32,423 bases of DNA from Actinomycetota bacterium (lineage in GTDB: Bacteria; Actinomycetota; Actinomycetes; S36-B12). The notes beneath the pieces were generated by a model that saw only the letters and a list, made by a program, of their open reading frames with translations, was not told where the DNA came from and searched no databases. The stretch is taken from the NCBI GenBank assembly GCA_030681835.1, contig JAUXRN010000111.1, positions 1 to 32,423 on the forward strand, written 5' to 3'. Positions within the stretch are counted from its first letter, which is position 1. Each line of letters starts with the position of its first letter. The translations under genes were made by a program, and so were the position numbers. Positions 23,732-32,100 of the stretch are shown here, one piece after another.

Positions 23732-25846
23732 ATGGCTGATCCAGTGGACATTGCGCAGCCGGGACAGGCACCCGTGGCCGTCCCGGATCCGCACGCCCTC
23801 AATGGCCACCGCGCCGACCGTGAGGCCGTCACGGCTGCGCTCGCCGCCGAACTGGCGGACGTCGTCTACGCACTCCAGGTGCGCCCCGACGCCAGGTTCG
23901 TGTACCTGTCCCGTTCGATCGAGGACCTGCTGGGGTACACCCCCGAGGACTTCTACAACGACCCCGCCATCGGCCGGGGCATCGTGCATCCGGAGGACCG
24001 GCCGCACTTCCGGGTGGACCTCCGCTCGAGTGCCAGCGACACCCGCGAGTTCGTCGCCCGTTTCATCGCGCGCGATGGCCGCACGGTGTGGACAGAGCAC
24101 CGGGCCCGCCAGGTGAAGTACGACGACGGCCAGGTCGTCCTCTACGGGGCCATGCGCAACGTCACCGAGCATCGGTCGGCCGAGGCGGCGCTCGTGGACG
24201 AGCGGGAGCAGTACCGGCTCATCTCGGAACACTCGCAGGACGTGGTGCTGCGCTCCGATGCCGAGAATAGGGTCGAGTGGGCATCGCCCTCAGTGACGAC
24301 CGTCCTGGGCTGGACTCCCGAGTCCTTGATCGGCCGCGAGATCCCGGACATCGTGCACCCTGACGACGTTCGGGCGGGGTACCACGCCCAGCAGGCCCTG
24401 CTCCGTGGGGAGAGCCAGTACGCGGAGGGCGAGGCCCGCTTCATCACCCCGACCGGTGAATGGCGCTGGATGCGGGTCATCGGGCGGGTCGTCATGGCCC
24501 CCGACGGTTCACTGGCCGGCACAGTGGTGGAGCTTCGTGACATCCAGGCCGAGATGGCCACGCGGGCCGAGCTCGAGCGGGAGATCGACCACGATGCCCT
24601 CACCGGGCTGGCCAAGCGCGGGCTCACCCTGGGCCGGGTCCAGACCGCCCTCGACAGGCCGGACCGCGAGGGCTTGGCACTGATGTGCGCATCGGTCGAC
24701 GGGCTGGTGCTCATCAACGAGGCGTACACCCACACTGCCGGCGACCGCGTGCTGACGGTCGTCGCCGAGCGCCTGATCCAGGCCGTGGGGGACATCAGCC
24801 GGCTCGGACGAGTCGCGGGGAGCGAGTTCCTCATCGTCGTGGACGACGTATTCACGCCGGAGGACGTCGCAGCCCGCGCCCTCGAACTGCTCGCTGCGGC
24901 GCGGGGGCCGGTCCTCATCGGCACTCACGAGATCGAGGTGTCGATCAGCATCGGCGTGGCGCGACCTGACGGCGGCGATGCGGCCGAGCTGGTGCGTGAT
25001 GCAACGACGGCGATGCGGCAGGCCTCCGCCAAGGGCCACGATCGCTGGGAGTACCTCGACGCGGAGCGGGCCAACGCCTCGCGCAGCAGGCTCGCCGTGC
25101 AGACCAGCCTGCGGCAGGCCCTCAACGAGGACCACATCCGGCCCTGGTTCCAGCCTGTCGTCAACCTCAGCGACTCCTCGCTCGCGGGCTTCGAGGCGCT
25201 CGTGCGATGGGAGGGGGCAGACGGAGAGGTCCTCGAACCGTCCCAGTTCTTCGACGCCGCCGAGCGCAGCTACCTCGTGACCACGCTCGACCGGGTCATC
25301 CTGCGCCGCGCCCTGGACACCCTCGTCGACGCCGAGTCGCACCTGTCCCTGGCCACCAACGTCTCGGCACCGACCCTGGCCGACGCGGGCTTCTTCGCCT
25401 ACGTCGTCGACGAGCTCGAGCGCACCGGCGTCTCGCCTTCGCGCCTGAACCTGGAAGTCACCGAGACCTCGCTCGTCGACGTGAGCCCCGCCGTGCGGTC
25501 CGGCATGCGGGATCTCGCCGCGCTGGGCATCACGTGGTGGGTAGACGACTTCGGCACCGGCTACTCGTCGATCAGCCATCTACGCGACCTCCCCGTTGGG
25601 GGACTGAAGCTGGACCGCTCGTTCACCATGGGCGTGGCCTCCGGCGACCAGAGGTCCATTCGCGTGTCGCAAGGCCTCGCCGGGCTGGCCCGCGGCCTGG
25701 CGCTGCGCACGGTTGCCGAGGGCGTTCAGGGCGAGCGCGATGCAGCGGTGCTTCTGGGCCAGGGCTGGACCATGGCCCAGGGGTGGTACTTCGGCCGAGC
25801 CACCCGCGAGATGGCCTGGCATCCAGATCCTGCCTTGCTCGCCTAG
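23732..25846 (+). CDS. PAS-PAS-GGDEF-EAL cyclic-di-GMP signalling protein
   Basis: This 704-residue cytosolic protein, with no membrane segments, has PAS 1 at about 40-150 and PAS 2 at about 158-275. A GGDEF domain (about 285-445) follows, then an EAL domain (about 455-700). The GGDEF signature is AGSEF (362-366), so cyclase activity is unlikely. The EAL domain keeps the usual metal and catalytic residues: Glu488 (EAL), Asn543, Glu575, Asp605-Asp606 (DDFGTGYSS), Lys626, Glu663 and Gln683. It is therefore probably a phosphodiesterase that breaks c-di-GMP, tuned by PAS sensing and perhaps by GTP at the degenerate GGDEF site. The ATG at 23732 is chosen because frames further upstream overlap the amidase gene. 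Confidence 0.92.
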   Translation: MADPVDIAQPGQAPVAVPDPHALNGHRADREAVTAALAAELADVVYALQVRPDARFVYLSRSIEDLLGYTPEDFYNDPAIGRGIVHPEDRPHFRVDLRSSASDTREFVARFIARDGRTVWTEHRARQVKYDDGQVVLYGAMRNVTEHRSAEAALVDEREQYRLISEHSQDVVLRSDAENRVEWASPSVTTVLGWTPESLIGREIPDIVHPDDVRAGYHAQQALLRGESQYAEGEARFITPTGEWRWMRVIGRVVMAPDGSLAGTVVELRDIQAEMATRAELEREIDHDALTGLAKRGLTLGRVQTALDRPDREGLALMCASVDGLVLINEAYTHTAGDRVLTVVAERLIQAVGDISRLGRVAGSEFLIVVDDVFTPEDVAARALELLAAARGPVLIGTHEIEVSISIGVARPDGGDAAELVRDATTAMRQASAKGHDRWEYLDAERANASRSRLAVQTSLRQALNEDHIRPWFQPVVNLSDSSLAGFEALVRWEGADGEVLEPSQFFDAAERSYLVTTLDRVILRRALDTLVDAESHLSLATNVSAPTLADAGFFAYVVDELERTGVSPSRLNLEVTETSLVDVSPAVRSGMRDLAALGITWWVDDFGTGYSSISHLRDLPVGGLKLDRSFTMGVASGDQRSIRVSQGLAGLARGLALRTVAEGVQGERDAAVLLGQGWTMAQGWYFGRATREMAWHPDPALLA

Positions 25847-25864
25847 CAGGGGTAGGCTGCCGGC

Positions 25865-25990
25865 ATGCACTACCTGCTCGCGATCGGCGCGATCGCGCTC
25901 CCCGCCTACCTGGTGACCCAGGTCATCCGGGGCAAGGTGCGCCCGCAGTGCTGCGCCGGTGCACCATCAGTCCCGATCGACCGCGAGTAG
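25865..25990 (+). CDS. Possible 41-residue membrane peptide with a Cys-Cys pair
   Basis: The ATG lies 18 bases after the EAL gene. The product is one hydrophobic helix (HYLLAIGAIALPAYLVTQVI, residues 2-21), a basic stretch (RGKVR), then QCCAG and a short polar tail ending IDRE. Third positions are nearly all G or C. The layout suits a single-pass membrane peptide whose cysteine pair lies just past the helix, on the positively charged, probably cytoplasmic side. No family is recognised. It could be co-expressed with either flanking gene. Confidence 0.5.
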   Translation: MHYLLAIGAIALPAYLVTQVIRGKVRPQCCAGAPSVPIDRE

Positions 25991-26041
25991 TCCCCAACCG
26001 ACGACCGGCCATCGCCGCAGCGGTGGTGGCATCCTGACGTT

Positions 26042-26971
26042 GTGCCCGGTCCTGCAGCGCGGCTCGTCAAGTGGGCATGGCTGTCGATCGCCGCGGCCGT
26101 CGCGACCATCGGGCTGAAGGCTGCTGCATACCTGCTGACCGGATCCGTCGGCCTGCTTTCCGACGCGCTGGAGTCCATGGTCAACCTGGTCGCCGCCATC
26201 GTCGCCCTCGTAGCCCTCACCGTCGCGGCCCGCCCGCCGGACCGCAGCCACCACTTCGGCCACGGCAAGGCCGAGTACTTCTCGGCCGGGGCCGAGGGGG
26301 TCATGATCGTGGTCGCTGCCGTCCTCATCGTGGTCTCGGCGGTCGAGCGCTTGCTACACCCACGTCCGCTGGAGGAGCTGGGGATCGGGCTGGCAATCAC
26401 GCTGGTCGCGACGGCCATCAACGCCGTCGTCGGGCTACTGCTGCTGCGGGTCGGGCGCATGCATCGCAGCATCACCCTGGTGGCCGATGGAAAGCACCTC
26501 ATGACGGACGTATGGACCTCGATCGGCGTGGTGGTCGGCGTCGCGCTCGTCGGGCTCACGGGCTGGCTGCCGCTTGACTCCTTGGTCGCCATCGCGGTTG
26601 CGATCAACATCCTGTGGACCGGGTACGGCCTGATGGTCCGCGCGACCCGCGGCCTTATGGATCACTCGCTGCCAGAGCAGCAGGAACAGGACATCGTGCT
26701 CTGCCTGAGGAATGTCTCCGCCGAGTACCCGGCGGGGCAGGTGCGCTTCCACGCCATCCAGACGCGCGAGGCTGGCCGCCAGCGGTTCACCAGCCTGCAT
26801 GTGCTCGTGCCCGGCGAGTGGACGGTCGCGCAGGCACATGACCTCGTCGAGCATGTCGAGGCAAGGCTGGCCGAAGTGGTGGAGGACGTGCAGGTCCATG
26901 CGCATGTCGAGCCGGTCGACGACCCGCGCTCCTACGAGGTGGGACGGCCCGGCGTGGCACTGGATGACTAG
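26042..26971 (+). CDS. Cation diffusion facilitator family transporter
   Basis: This 309-residue CDF-family exporter usually moves Zn2+, Fe2+, Mn2+ or Co2+ out of the cytosol in exchange for protons. There are about six membrane helices in the first 210 residues and a cytoplasmic C-terminal domain with several His residues (VHAHVEPVDD). Helix 2 has SDALESMVN (Asp41, Glu44, Ser45) and helix 5 has KHLMTDVWTS (His152, Asp156). HHFGHGKAEYFSA (70-82) is the family loop. The helix-2 site differs from the FieF DxxxD: the second position is Ser45, with Glu44 beside it. The metal is therefore not assigned. The GTG start lies after a 51-base gap. Confidence 0.93.
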   Translation: MPGPAARLVKWAWLSIAAAVATIGLKAAAYLLTGSVGLLSDALESMVNLVAAIVALVALTVAARPPDRSHHFGHGKAEYFSAGAEGVMIVVAAVLIVVSAVERLLHPRPLEELGIGLAITLVATAINAVVGLLLLRVGRMHRSITLVADGKHLMTDVWTSIGVVVGVALVGLTGWLPLDSLVAIAVAINILWTGYGLMVRATRGLMDHSLPEQQEQDIVLCLRNVSAEYPAGQVRFHAIQTREAGRQRFTSLHVLVPGEWTVAQAHDLVEHVEARLAEVVEDVQVHAHVEPVDDPRSYEVGRPGVALDD

Positions 26972-26981
26972 CCGGGCGCCC

Positions 26982-27320
26982 TTACATGACCGTGCCCGGG
27001 CCGCCGTCCTCGGCGATCACGGGCAGCCCGGCCGCCTGCCACGCGATCATCCCGCCAAGCACATTGAAGGTGGCGAAGCCCATTCCGGCCAGGGCGGTCG
27101 CCACGGCATCCGAGCGGTTGCCGCTGCGGCAGATGAAGACAAGCGGCGTGTCCCCCGGGAGGCGGTCGATGACGAACGACTGAAGGGGCATGCACGAAAC
27201 ACCGGGCGCCTTGCCCATCGCCGTCTCCTGATGCTCGCGCACGTCGATCAGGACCGCCCCGAGATCCCGGAGTGCCTGGACCTCGCCGACCCCCACATGC
27301 CTGACGGACCCGTCGCCCAT
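26982..27320 (-). CDS. Single-domain rhodanese-like sulfurtransferase
   Basis: This 112-residue rhodanese domain carries a persulfide on the active-site Cys64 in the loop CRSGNRS. The usual IDVREHQE segment (about 25-32) and the C-terminal NVLGGMIAW segment are present. No signal peptide is seen, so it should be cytosolic. The ATG at 27320 is preferred; a TTG at 27356 would add 12 residues without a better ribosome-binding site. It converges with the CDF gene (10 bases apart) and lies in a sulfur-related neighbourhood with cysK and cysE, though on the opposite strand. Confidence 0.9.
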   Translation of the reverse strand: MGDGSVRHVGVGEVQALRDLGAVLIDVREHQETAMGKAPGVSCMPLQSFVIDRLPGDTPLVFICRSGNRSDAVATALAGMGFATFNVLGGMIAWQAAGLPVIAEDGGPGTVM

Positions 27321-27389
27321 GCGCTGCACGCTACGAAGCGGCGTGGGTCGTTGCAATTCGTGCGCACCGCGCCTCGTCCGCGCGAGCGG

Positions 27390-27872
27390 TCATTCCGGCT
27401 CGGTGACGTCGGCGACCGCCGCGCGCAGCGCCTCGACCGCTGCATCCGCGTCGACGATCGCGGCAACCCCATGCGCTCCCGCGCCCAATGAGATCTCGCG
27501 CCCGCATATCCGCTCATCGGCAATGACCGGCCAGTCCGTCGTCATTCCAAAGGGCGTGATGGTGCCGCGTTCATATCCGGTGGCGACACGAGCGGCGGCC
27601 GCGTCGGGCAGGGACATGCGACTGACAGCGAGCAGGCTGCGCAGCTTGGGCCACGACAAGGCTCGATCACCGGGGACAAGGACGACGAGATAGTCATCCT
27701 CCCCGCGGCGCACGACCAGCGACTTGATCACGTCGGCCGGCTCGACTCCGCGGGCCACGGCGGCCTCGGCCAGGCTGCCCACCCGGCCGTGGCGGACCAC
27801 CCGGAAGGTGAGCCCTGCAGCGGTCATGGCAGCCACGACACGCTGCTCGCCTCCGGACGGCTCATCGATCAT
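27390..27872 (-). CDS. YbaK/EbsC-family aminoacyl-tRNA deacylase
   Basis: This 160-residue YbaK-fold protein matches the family that removes wrongly attached amino acids from tRNA (for example Cys-tRNA(Pro)). Typical segments are [25 protein letters not shown] (about 46-70, with the conserved Lys50), a central [16 protein letters not shown] segment and the C-terminal [14 protein letters not shown]. Within the family it could be a YbaK, ProX or YeaK type; the sequence alone does not decide. Its ATG faces cysK across a 59-base divergent gap. Confidence 0.88.
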   Translation of the reverse strand: MIDEPSGGEQRVVAAMTAAGLTFRVVRHGRVGSLAEAAVARGVEPADVIKSLVVRRGEDDYLVVLVPGDRALSWPKLRSLLAVSRMSLPDAAAARVATGYERGTITPFGMTTDWPVIADERICGREISLGAGAHGVAAIVDADAAVEALRAAVADVTEPE

Positions 27873-27931
27873 GGGCGCATCCTGCCCTGCCCCGCGTGCC
27901 GGCGGTTGCCGCGGGTGGGAGGATCGGGTCC

Positions 27932-28864
27932 ATGAGGATTGCCAATGACATCACCGAACTGATCGGCAACACGCCCCTCGTGCGGGTCCGCAACGTCACG
28001 GATGGGGCTGGTGCCGACGTTGTCGCCAAGCTGGAGTTCTTCAATCCCGCTCACTCCGTGAAGGACCGCATCGGCGCTGCCATGATCGACGCCGCCCAAG
28101 AGGCCGGGCTCATCGGCCCCGACACCATCGTGGTCGAGCCGACCAGCGGCAACACCGGGATCGCCCTGGCCATGGTATGCGCGGCACGGGGCATCCCGAT
28201 CGTCCTGACGATGCCCGAGACCATGAGCGTGGAGCGCCGGATGCTCCTGCGCGCCTACGGAGCCGAACTCATCCTGACCCCGGGGCCGGAGGGGATGGCC
28301 GGCGCCATTGCCCGCGCGACCGAGCTTGCCGCCAGCGACCCCCGCTACTTCATGCCACAGCAGTTCCAGAACCCGGCCAATCCGGCGATCCATCGGGTGA
28401 CCACCGCCGAGGAGATCTGGTCCGACACCGACGGCAACGTCGACATCCTCATCTGCGGGGTCGGCACCGGGGGCACCATCACCGGGGTGGGACAGGTCCT
28501 CAAGGAGCGCAAGCCGGGAGTCCAGGTCATCGCGGTGGAGCCGGCCGCGTCGCCGGTGCTGTCCGGTGGGGCCAAGGGTCCGCACCCGATCCAGGGCATC
28601 GGCGCCGGGTTCGTGCCCGACATCCTGGACACCGACGTGTACGACGAGGTCGTCGCCGTGGCAGCTGACGATGCCATGGCCATGGCACGACGCTCGGCCG
28701 TCGAGGAGGGCCTGCTCGTCGGGATCTCGTCCGGCGCCGCCCTCTGGGCTGCGGCCGAGGTAGCCCGTCGGCCGGAGAACGCGGGGAAGCTGATCGTGGT
28801 CATCATTCCCTCGTTCGGCGAGCGGTACCTGTCCACCGCGCTGTTTGCCGGGCTCGGCGACTGA
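27932..28864 (+). CDS. cysK: Cysteine synthase A (O-acetylserine sulfhydrylase)
   Basis: CysK is a PLP enzyme converting O-acetylserine and sulfide to cysteine. The 310-residue protein has the PLP lysine Lys44 in HSVKDRIG, the substrate loop TSGNTG at 71-76, and the phosphate-binding [10 protein letters not shown] near 190. PLP-facing Ser lies in GISSGAA. The ATG at 27932 has GGGAGGA upstream. cysE starts 2 bases after its stop, so the two enzymes are made together. They also form the cysteine synthase complex in many bacteria. Confidence 0.96.
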   Translation: MRIANDITELIGNTPLVRVRNVTDGAGADVVAKLEFFNPAHSVKDRIGAAMIDAAQEAGLIGPDTIVVEPTSGNTGIALAMVCAARGIPIVLTMPETMSVERRMLLRAYGAELILTPGPEGMAGAIARATELAASDPRYFMPQQFQNPANPAIHRVTTAEEIWSDTDGNVDILICGVGTGGTITGVGQVLKERKPGVQVIAVEPAASPVLSGGAKGPHPIQGIGAGFVPDILDTDVYDEVVAVAADDAMAMARRSAVEEGLLVGISSGAALWAAAEVARRPENAGKLIVVIIPSFGERYLSTALFAGLGD

Positions 28865-28866
28865 GC

Positions 28867-29628
28867 GTGGGCGCACGCCTGGACCGGCTGGCCAAGCGCG
28901 GACGCCGCGCCTGGGAGGTCATGCGCAGCGACGTCGAGTCCGTTGTCGAGCGTGACCCGGCTGCGCGCAACGGCCTCGAGGTTGCCCTGCTGTACCCCGG
29001 GGTGCACGCGGTGTGGGCCCATCGGGTGTCGCACGAACTATGGCGGCGAGGTGCACTGCTGCCGGCGCGGGCGCTGTCCCAGGCCACGCGTTGGGCCACG
29101 GGCATCGAGATCCACCCGGCGGCCCAGCTGGGGCCGGGATTGTTCATCGACCATGGCATGGGGGTCGTGATCGGCGAGACGGCCCAGGTGGGTCGCGACG
29201 TGACGATCTACCACGGAGTCACCCTCGGCGGCACGAGTCTCGAGCCTGGCAAGCGTCACCCGACGGTGGGGGACAGGGTCACGGTCGGTGCGGGCGCGAA
29301 GGTTCTTGGACCGGTCAACGTCGGCCACGATTCGCGGGTCGGTGCCAATGCCGTCCTCGTCCGCTCCGTCGACAGCCACTCCGTGGTCGTCGGCGTGCCG
29401 GGCCAGGTCATTGCCCACGGAACACCGGATGAGCTCGACTCCCGGCCCAAGCAGGACAGCCCGACGGCGCCGGACCCGATGGGCCTTGCGGTCACCTCGC
29501 TGCTGGACCGGCTGGCCCGGATCGAAGTGCATGTGCTCGGCGAGGACCACCATCACCACGACTGGCCGCACCGCACCGCAAGCGGCGACTGGGAACTCGG
29601 GGCCGAGCCGGTCGACTACTCGATCTGA
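28867..29628 (+). CDS. cysE: Serine O-acetyltransferase
   Basis: CysE acetylates serine with acetyl-CoA to give O-acetylserine for CysK. The 253-residue protein has the left-handed beta-helix hexapeptide repeats (about 78-195). Catalytic His96 lies in FIDHGMGVVIGETA, with Glu81 in GIEIHPAAQ at the place of the E. coli catalytic Asp143, and YHGVTLGG around His116. The GTG at 28867 follows the cysK stop closely. An ATG at 28921 (GGAGG only 2 bases upstream) is an alternative that would remove 18 residues. The C-terminal tail (about 200-253) is longer than in short actinobacterial CysE and contains GEDHHHHDWPHR, possibly metal-binding. Confidence 0.94.
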   Translation: MGARLDRLAKRGRRAWEVMRSDVESVVERDPAARNGLEVALLYPGVHAVWAHRVSHELWRRGALLPARALSQATRWATGIEIHPAAQLGPGLFIDHGMGVVIGETAQVGRDVTIYHGVTLGGTSLEPGKRHPTVGDRVTVGAGAKVLGPVNVGHDSRVGANAVLVRSVDSHSVVVGVPGQVIAHGTPDELDSRPKQDSPTAPDPMGLAVTSLLDRLARIEVHVLGEDHHHHDWPHRTASGDWELGAEPVDYSI

Positions 29629-29659
29629 CCAGTCCCGCTGCCCGCGGAGCGACCGAGGA

Positions 29660-31291
29660 CTAGAACCGACCGAGAATCGGCGCCACCACGACCTTGACGA
29701 TCATCGCGGCCGGGTAGACCAGGGCGTAGCCGAGGTTCACCCGGGGATCGTCCTTGGTCGTCTCGTTGGCGTAGGCCAGGACCGCCGGCTGGGTCTGGGT
29801 CCCGGCGAGCACGCCACCTAGCCGTGGCCCATACATGCCGGCGAGCAGGCGTCCGCCCAGGATGACGGCCGCGGCCGTGGTGAGGGTGACGACCGCGCCG
29901 GCGACGAGCAGGCGCGGCCCGGTCGGCCCTGACAACGCCTCGGCCAGCGCGGATCCGGAGTTCGAGCCGGCGTAGGCCAGGAAGAGCATCATCCCGAGTT
30001 GCGACAGGGTCGAGGCGACTCCGTGCGGCAGGGACCAGAGAATGGGTCCCGTGCGGCCGGCCCGGCCGACGATCAGGCCGACCAGCAGCGGGCCGCCCGC
30101 CAGGCCGAGGGCGAAGTGGCCTCCGCCGGGCATGGGGAATTGCAGCTCGCCCAGCAGGACGCCGAGCGCCAGGCCGAGCGCCATGCTGGTGATCGAGTAG
30201 GCGGAGGCGCCCTTCTCCGAATCCCCCAGGTAAGCGGCGACCTCGCTCATGCGATGCCGCTCGGCGACGATGCGTACGCGGTCGCCGACCTGAAGGGCCA
30301 GGTCGTCGGTCGCAAGCAGGTCGACGTCGCCCCGGCGGACCCGGGTCGCCACGGCGCCGTACCGCCGCGCCAGCCGCAGGTCGCCGAGCGTCAGTCCGGC
30401 GACCTTGGGGTTCGAGACGGCGACGCGGCGGTAGTCGACCGTCGAGCGGTCCAGGGTGAGGGCGACGGTCGACGGGTGGCCGACCTCGCTGGCGAAGCGC
30501 TCCAGCGTGGGCAGGTCGCCAATGACGGTCACGATGTCGCCGGGGAGGGGCACGGCGTCGTCCGTGGCGATGGACACCGCGCCAGGGTGACCGGGGGAGT
30601 CCCCGCGCATGATGCGGGAGAACACGACGTGGTGGCCGTACTGCTCGGTCAGTGTCCCGAAGTCGGGGAGTCCCGCCGTCTCGATCCGGATCGTCATGCC
30701 ATCGAGCTTGGGCGGCAGCGGGTCCTCGACGACGGGGGTGAGGGCCTTGCGCGGAGCGGCCCGCTTGATGCCCACCGCTGCGGCAAGCAGCATGCCGAGG
30801 ACCCCGAACAGGTAGGTGACGGAGTAGCCGACGGTGGGGAGGTCCGAGGCCCAGGCTTCCGATGCGGCCGCCAAGGCCGGGGTATTGGTGAGGGCCCCGG
30901 CATAGATGCCCGACAGGATGGGTCCCTCGAGACCAAGGGCGTGTGCGGCACCTACGGTGACAGCGCCCCCGATGAGCAGGGCACCGATGACCACGCCCAG
31001 CGCCCGCCCGCCCGTGCGCAAGGCCGCGAAGAAGGACGGCCCAGCCCCGACTCCTATGACATAGGCGAACAGGGCGAGACCGAAGATGCCCAGGATCTGG
31101 GGCAGCCGGAGACGTTCGTCGTACGCCGAGAACGCCAAGGCGGTGAACAGCACGGCCGCTGGTCCGAGTGAGAAGCTGCGGATCTTGATCGATCCGATGG
31201 CACCGCCGATGGCCATGATGACCGTGAGGAGCAGGAGGGGTTGCTCTGCTGCGATGTCGGACCAGCCCTTCAGCATCTCCCCGACATCCAT
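29660..31291 (-). CDS. AspT/YidE/YbjL-family putative transporter with TrkA-C domains
   Basis: This 543-residue membrane protein has the duplicated AspT-YidE-YbjL architecture: an N-terminal block of about five helices (17-185), two cytoplasmic TrkA-C (RCK_C) regulatory domains (about 200-375), and a second helical block (385-543). Repeat signatures include FSLGPAAVLFTALAFS in the first half and GPLLVGLIVGR with YGPRLGGVLAGTQTQPAVLAY in the second. Members such as AspT exchange aspartate for alanine, but most are uncharacterised. The ATG at 31291 is favoured; a TTG at 31330 would add 13 residues. It is divergent from the AIM24 gene. Confidence 0.88.
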   Translation of the reverse strand: MDVGEMLKGWSDIAAEQPLLLLTVIMAIGGAIGSIKIRSFSLGPAAVLFTALAFSAYDERLRLPQILGIFGLALFAYVIGVGAGPSFFAALRTGGRALGVVIGALLIGGAVTVGAAHALGLEGPILSGIYAGALTNTPALAAASEAWASDLPTVGYSVTYLFGVLGMLLAAAVGIKRAAPRKALTPVVEDPLPPKLDGMTIRIETAGLPDFGTLTEQYGHHVVFSRIMRGDSPGHPGAVSIATDDAVPLPGDIVTVIGDLPTLERFASEVGHPSTVALTLDRSTVDYRRVAVSNPKVAGLTLGDLRLARRYGAVATRVRRGDVDLLATDDLALQVGDRVRIVAERHRMSEVAAYLGDSEKGASAYSITSMALGLALGVLLGELQFPMPGGGHFALGLAGGPLLVGLIVGRAGRTGPILWSLPHGVASTLSQLGMMLFLAYAGSNSGSALAEALSGPTGPRLLVAGAVVTLTTAAAVILGGRLLAGMYGPRLGGVLAGTQTQPAVLAYANETTKDDPRVNLGYALVYPAAMIVKVVVAPILGRF

Positions 31292-31361
31292 GCTGGTGAT
31301 TATCCCGGGCTCCTGACCCCGCGTGCGCAATCAGGTGTCGGTAACCGTGTCTCGTCGGTCT

Positions 31362-31397
31362 CAATCGTCCTAGGCTGGCCCCAACCGACGACGATTG
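31362..31397. repeat. 8-bp inverted repeat before the AIM24-family gene
   Basis: CAATCGTC (31362-31369) and GACGATTG (31390-31397) are perfect inverted copies 20 bases apart. A second shorter pair, TCGGT (31355-31359) and ACCGA (31384-31388), lies nearby. The right arm ends about 3 bases before the GGAGG ribosome-binding site of the downstream gene. It may be an operator or an mRNA hairpin. Confidence 0.45.
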
Positions 31398-31409
31398 CTG
31401 GAGGCAAAC

Positions 31410-32090
31410 ATGAGGATCGACATCAGGCATCAACCGGCTTTCGCCGTCGCGCGAGCGACCATGAGCGCAGGCGAGAAGATCAAGGCCGAGTCCGGCGCCA
31501 TGGCCGCCATGAGCGCCGGCGTCTCGATCCAGGCGAAGATGGAGGGCGGCTTCATGAAGGCCCTCAAGCGCAGCGCGCTGGGCGGTGAGTCCTTCTTCCA
31601 GACCACCTTCGAGTCAAGCGTCGAGGGCGCGTGGGTCGACATGGCGGCGAATCTCCCCGGCGACATCATGGTTATCGAGGTCGGTGGTGGGCGCGGCCTC
31701 GCGGTGACCAAGGGCAGCTGGCTGGCCAACGAGTCGAGTGTCGACATGGACACGTCGTGGGGCGGAGCCAAGAACCTCTTCGGTGGTGAGGGCGGCTTCA
31801 TTGCCCACATGACCGGCGCCGGCCAGGTCGTCGTTGCGTCCTACGGCGCACTGGACCTCCACGAGCTGCAGCCCGGTGAGACCTTCACCGTCGACTCGGG
31901 GCACCTCGTCGCCTATGACGACGGCATCGGCATGAAGACGAAGACGGTGTCGGGCCTGATGACATCCATGAAGTCAGGCGAGGGTCTCGTGTGCGACATG
32001 ACCGGGCCTGGCCGGGTGTGGACGCAGTCCCGCAACCCGGGTGCACTGGTCTCGTGGCTGACTGAGGTTCTGCCCTTTACACGCGCCTGA
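31410..32090 (+). CDS. AIM24/TIGR00266-family protein
   Basis: The 226-residue product matches the AIM24 (TIGR00266) family by its repeated beta-rich layout, with YxDGSGxL-type segments. Visible stretches are MSAGEKIKAESGAMAAMSAGV, GGGRGLAVTKGSWLA, FGGEGGFIAHMTGAGQVVVASYGAL and VDSGHLVAYDDGIGMKTKTV. The yeast namesake is a mitochondrial inner-membrane protein; the bacterial role is not established. No signal peptide or membrane helix is evident. The ATG at 31410 has GGAGG 6 bases upstream. Confidence 0.92.
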   Translation: MRIDIRHQPAFAVARATMSAGEKIKAESGAMAAMSAGVSIQAKMEGGFMKALKRSALGGESFFQTTFESSVEGAWVDMAANLPGDIMVIEVGGGRGLAVTKGSWLANESSVDMDTSWGGAKNLFGGEGGFIAHMTGAGQVVVASYGALDLHELQPGETFTVDSGHLVAYDDGIGMKTKTVSGLMTSMKSGEGLVCDMTGPGRVWTQSRNPGALVSWLTEVLPFTRA

Positions 32091-32100
32091 CCGCGGTCCG

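Noticed and set aside
26972-26999. Terminator hairpin CCGGGC / GCCCGG between the CDF and rhodanese genes
   Set aside because: Only a 6-bp stem with a 16-base loop in very GC-rich sequence; could arise by chance.
31340-31375. ECF-sigma-type promoter (GGTAAC with downstream CGTC) before the AIM24-family gene
   Set aside because: The spacing between the two parts is about 20 bases, longer than usual ECF promoters, and the second element is weak.
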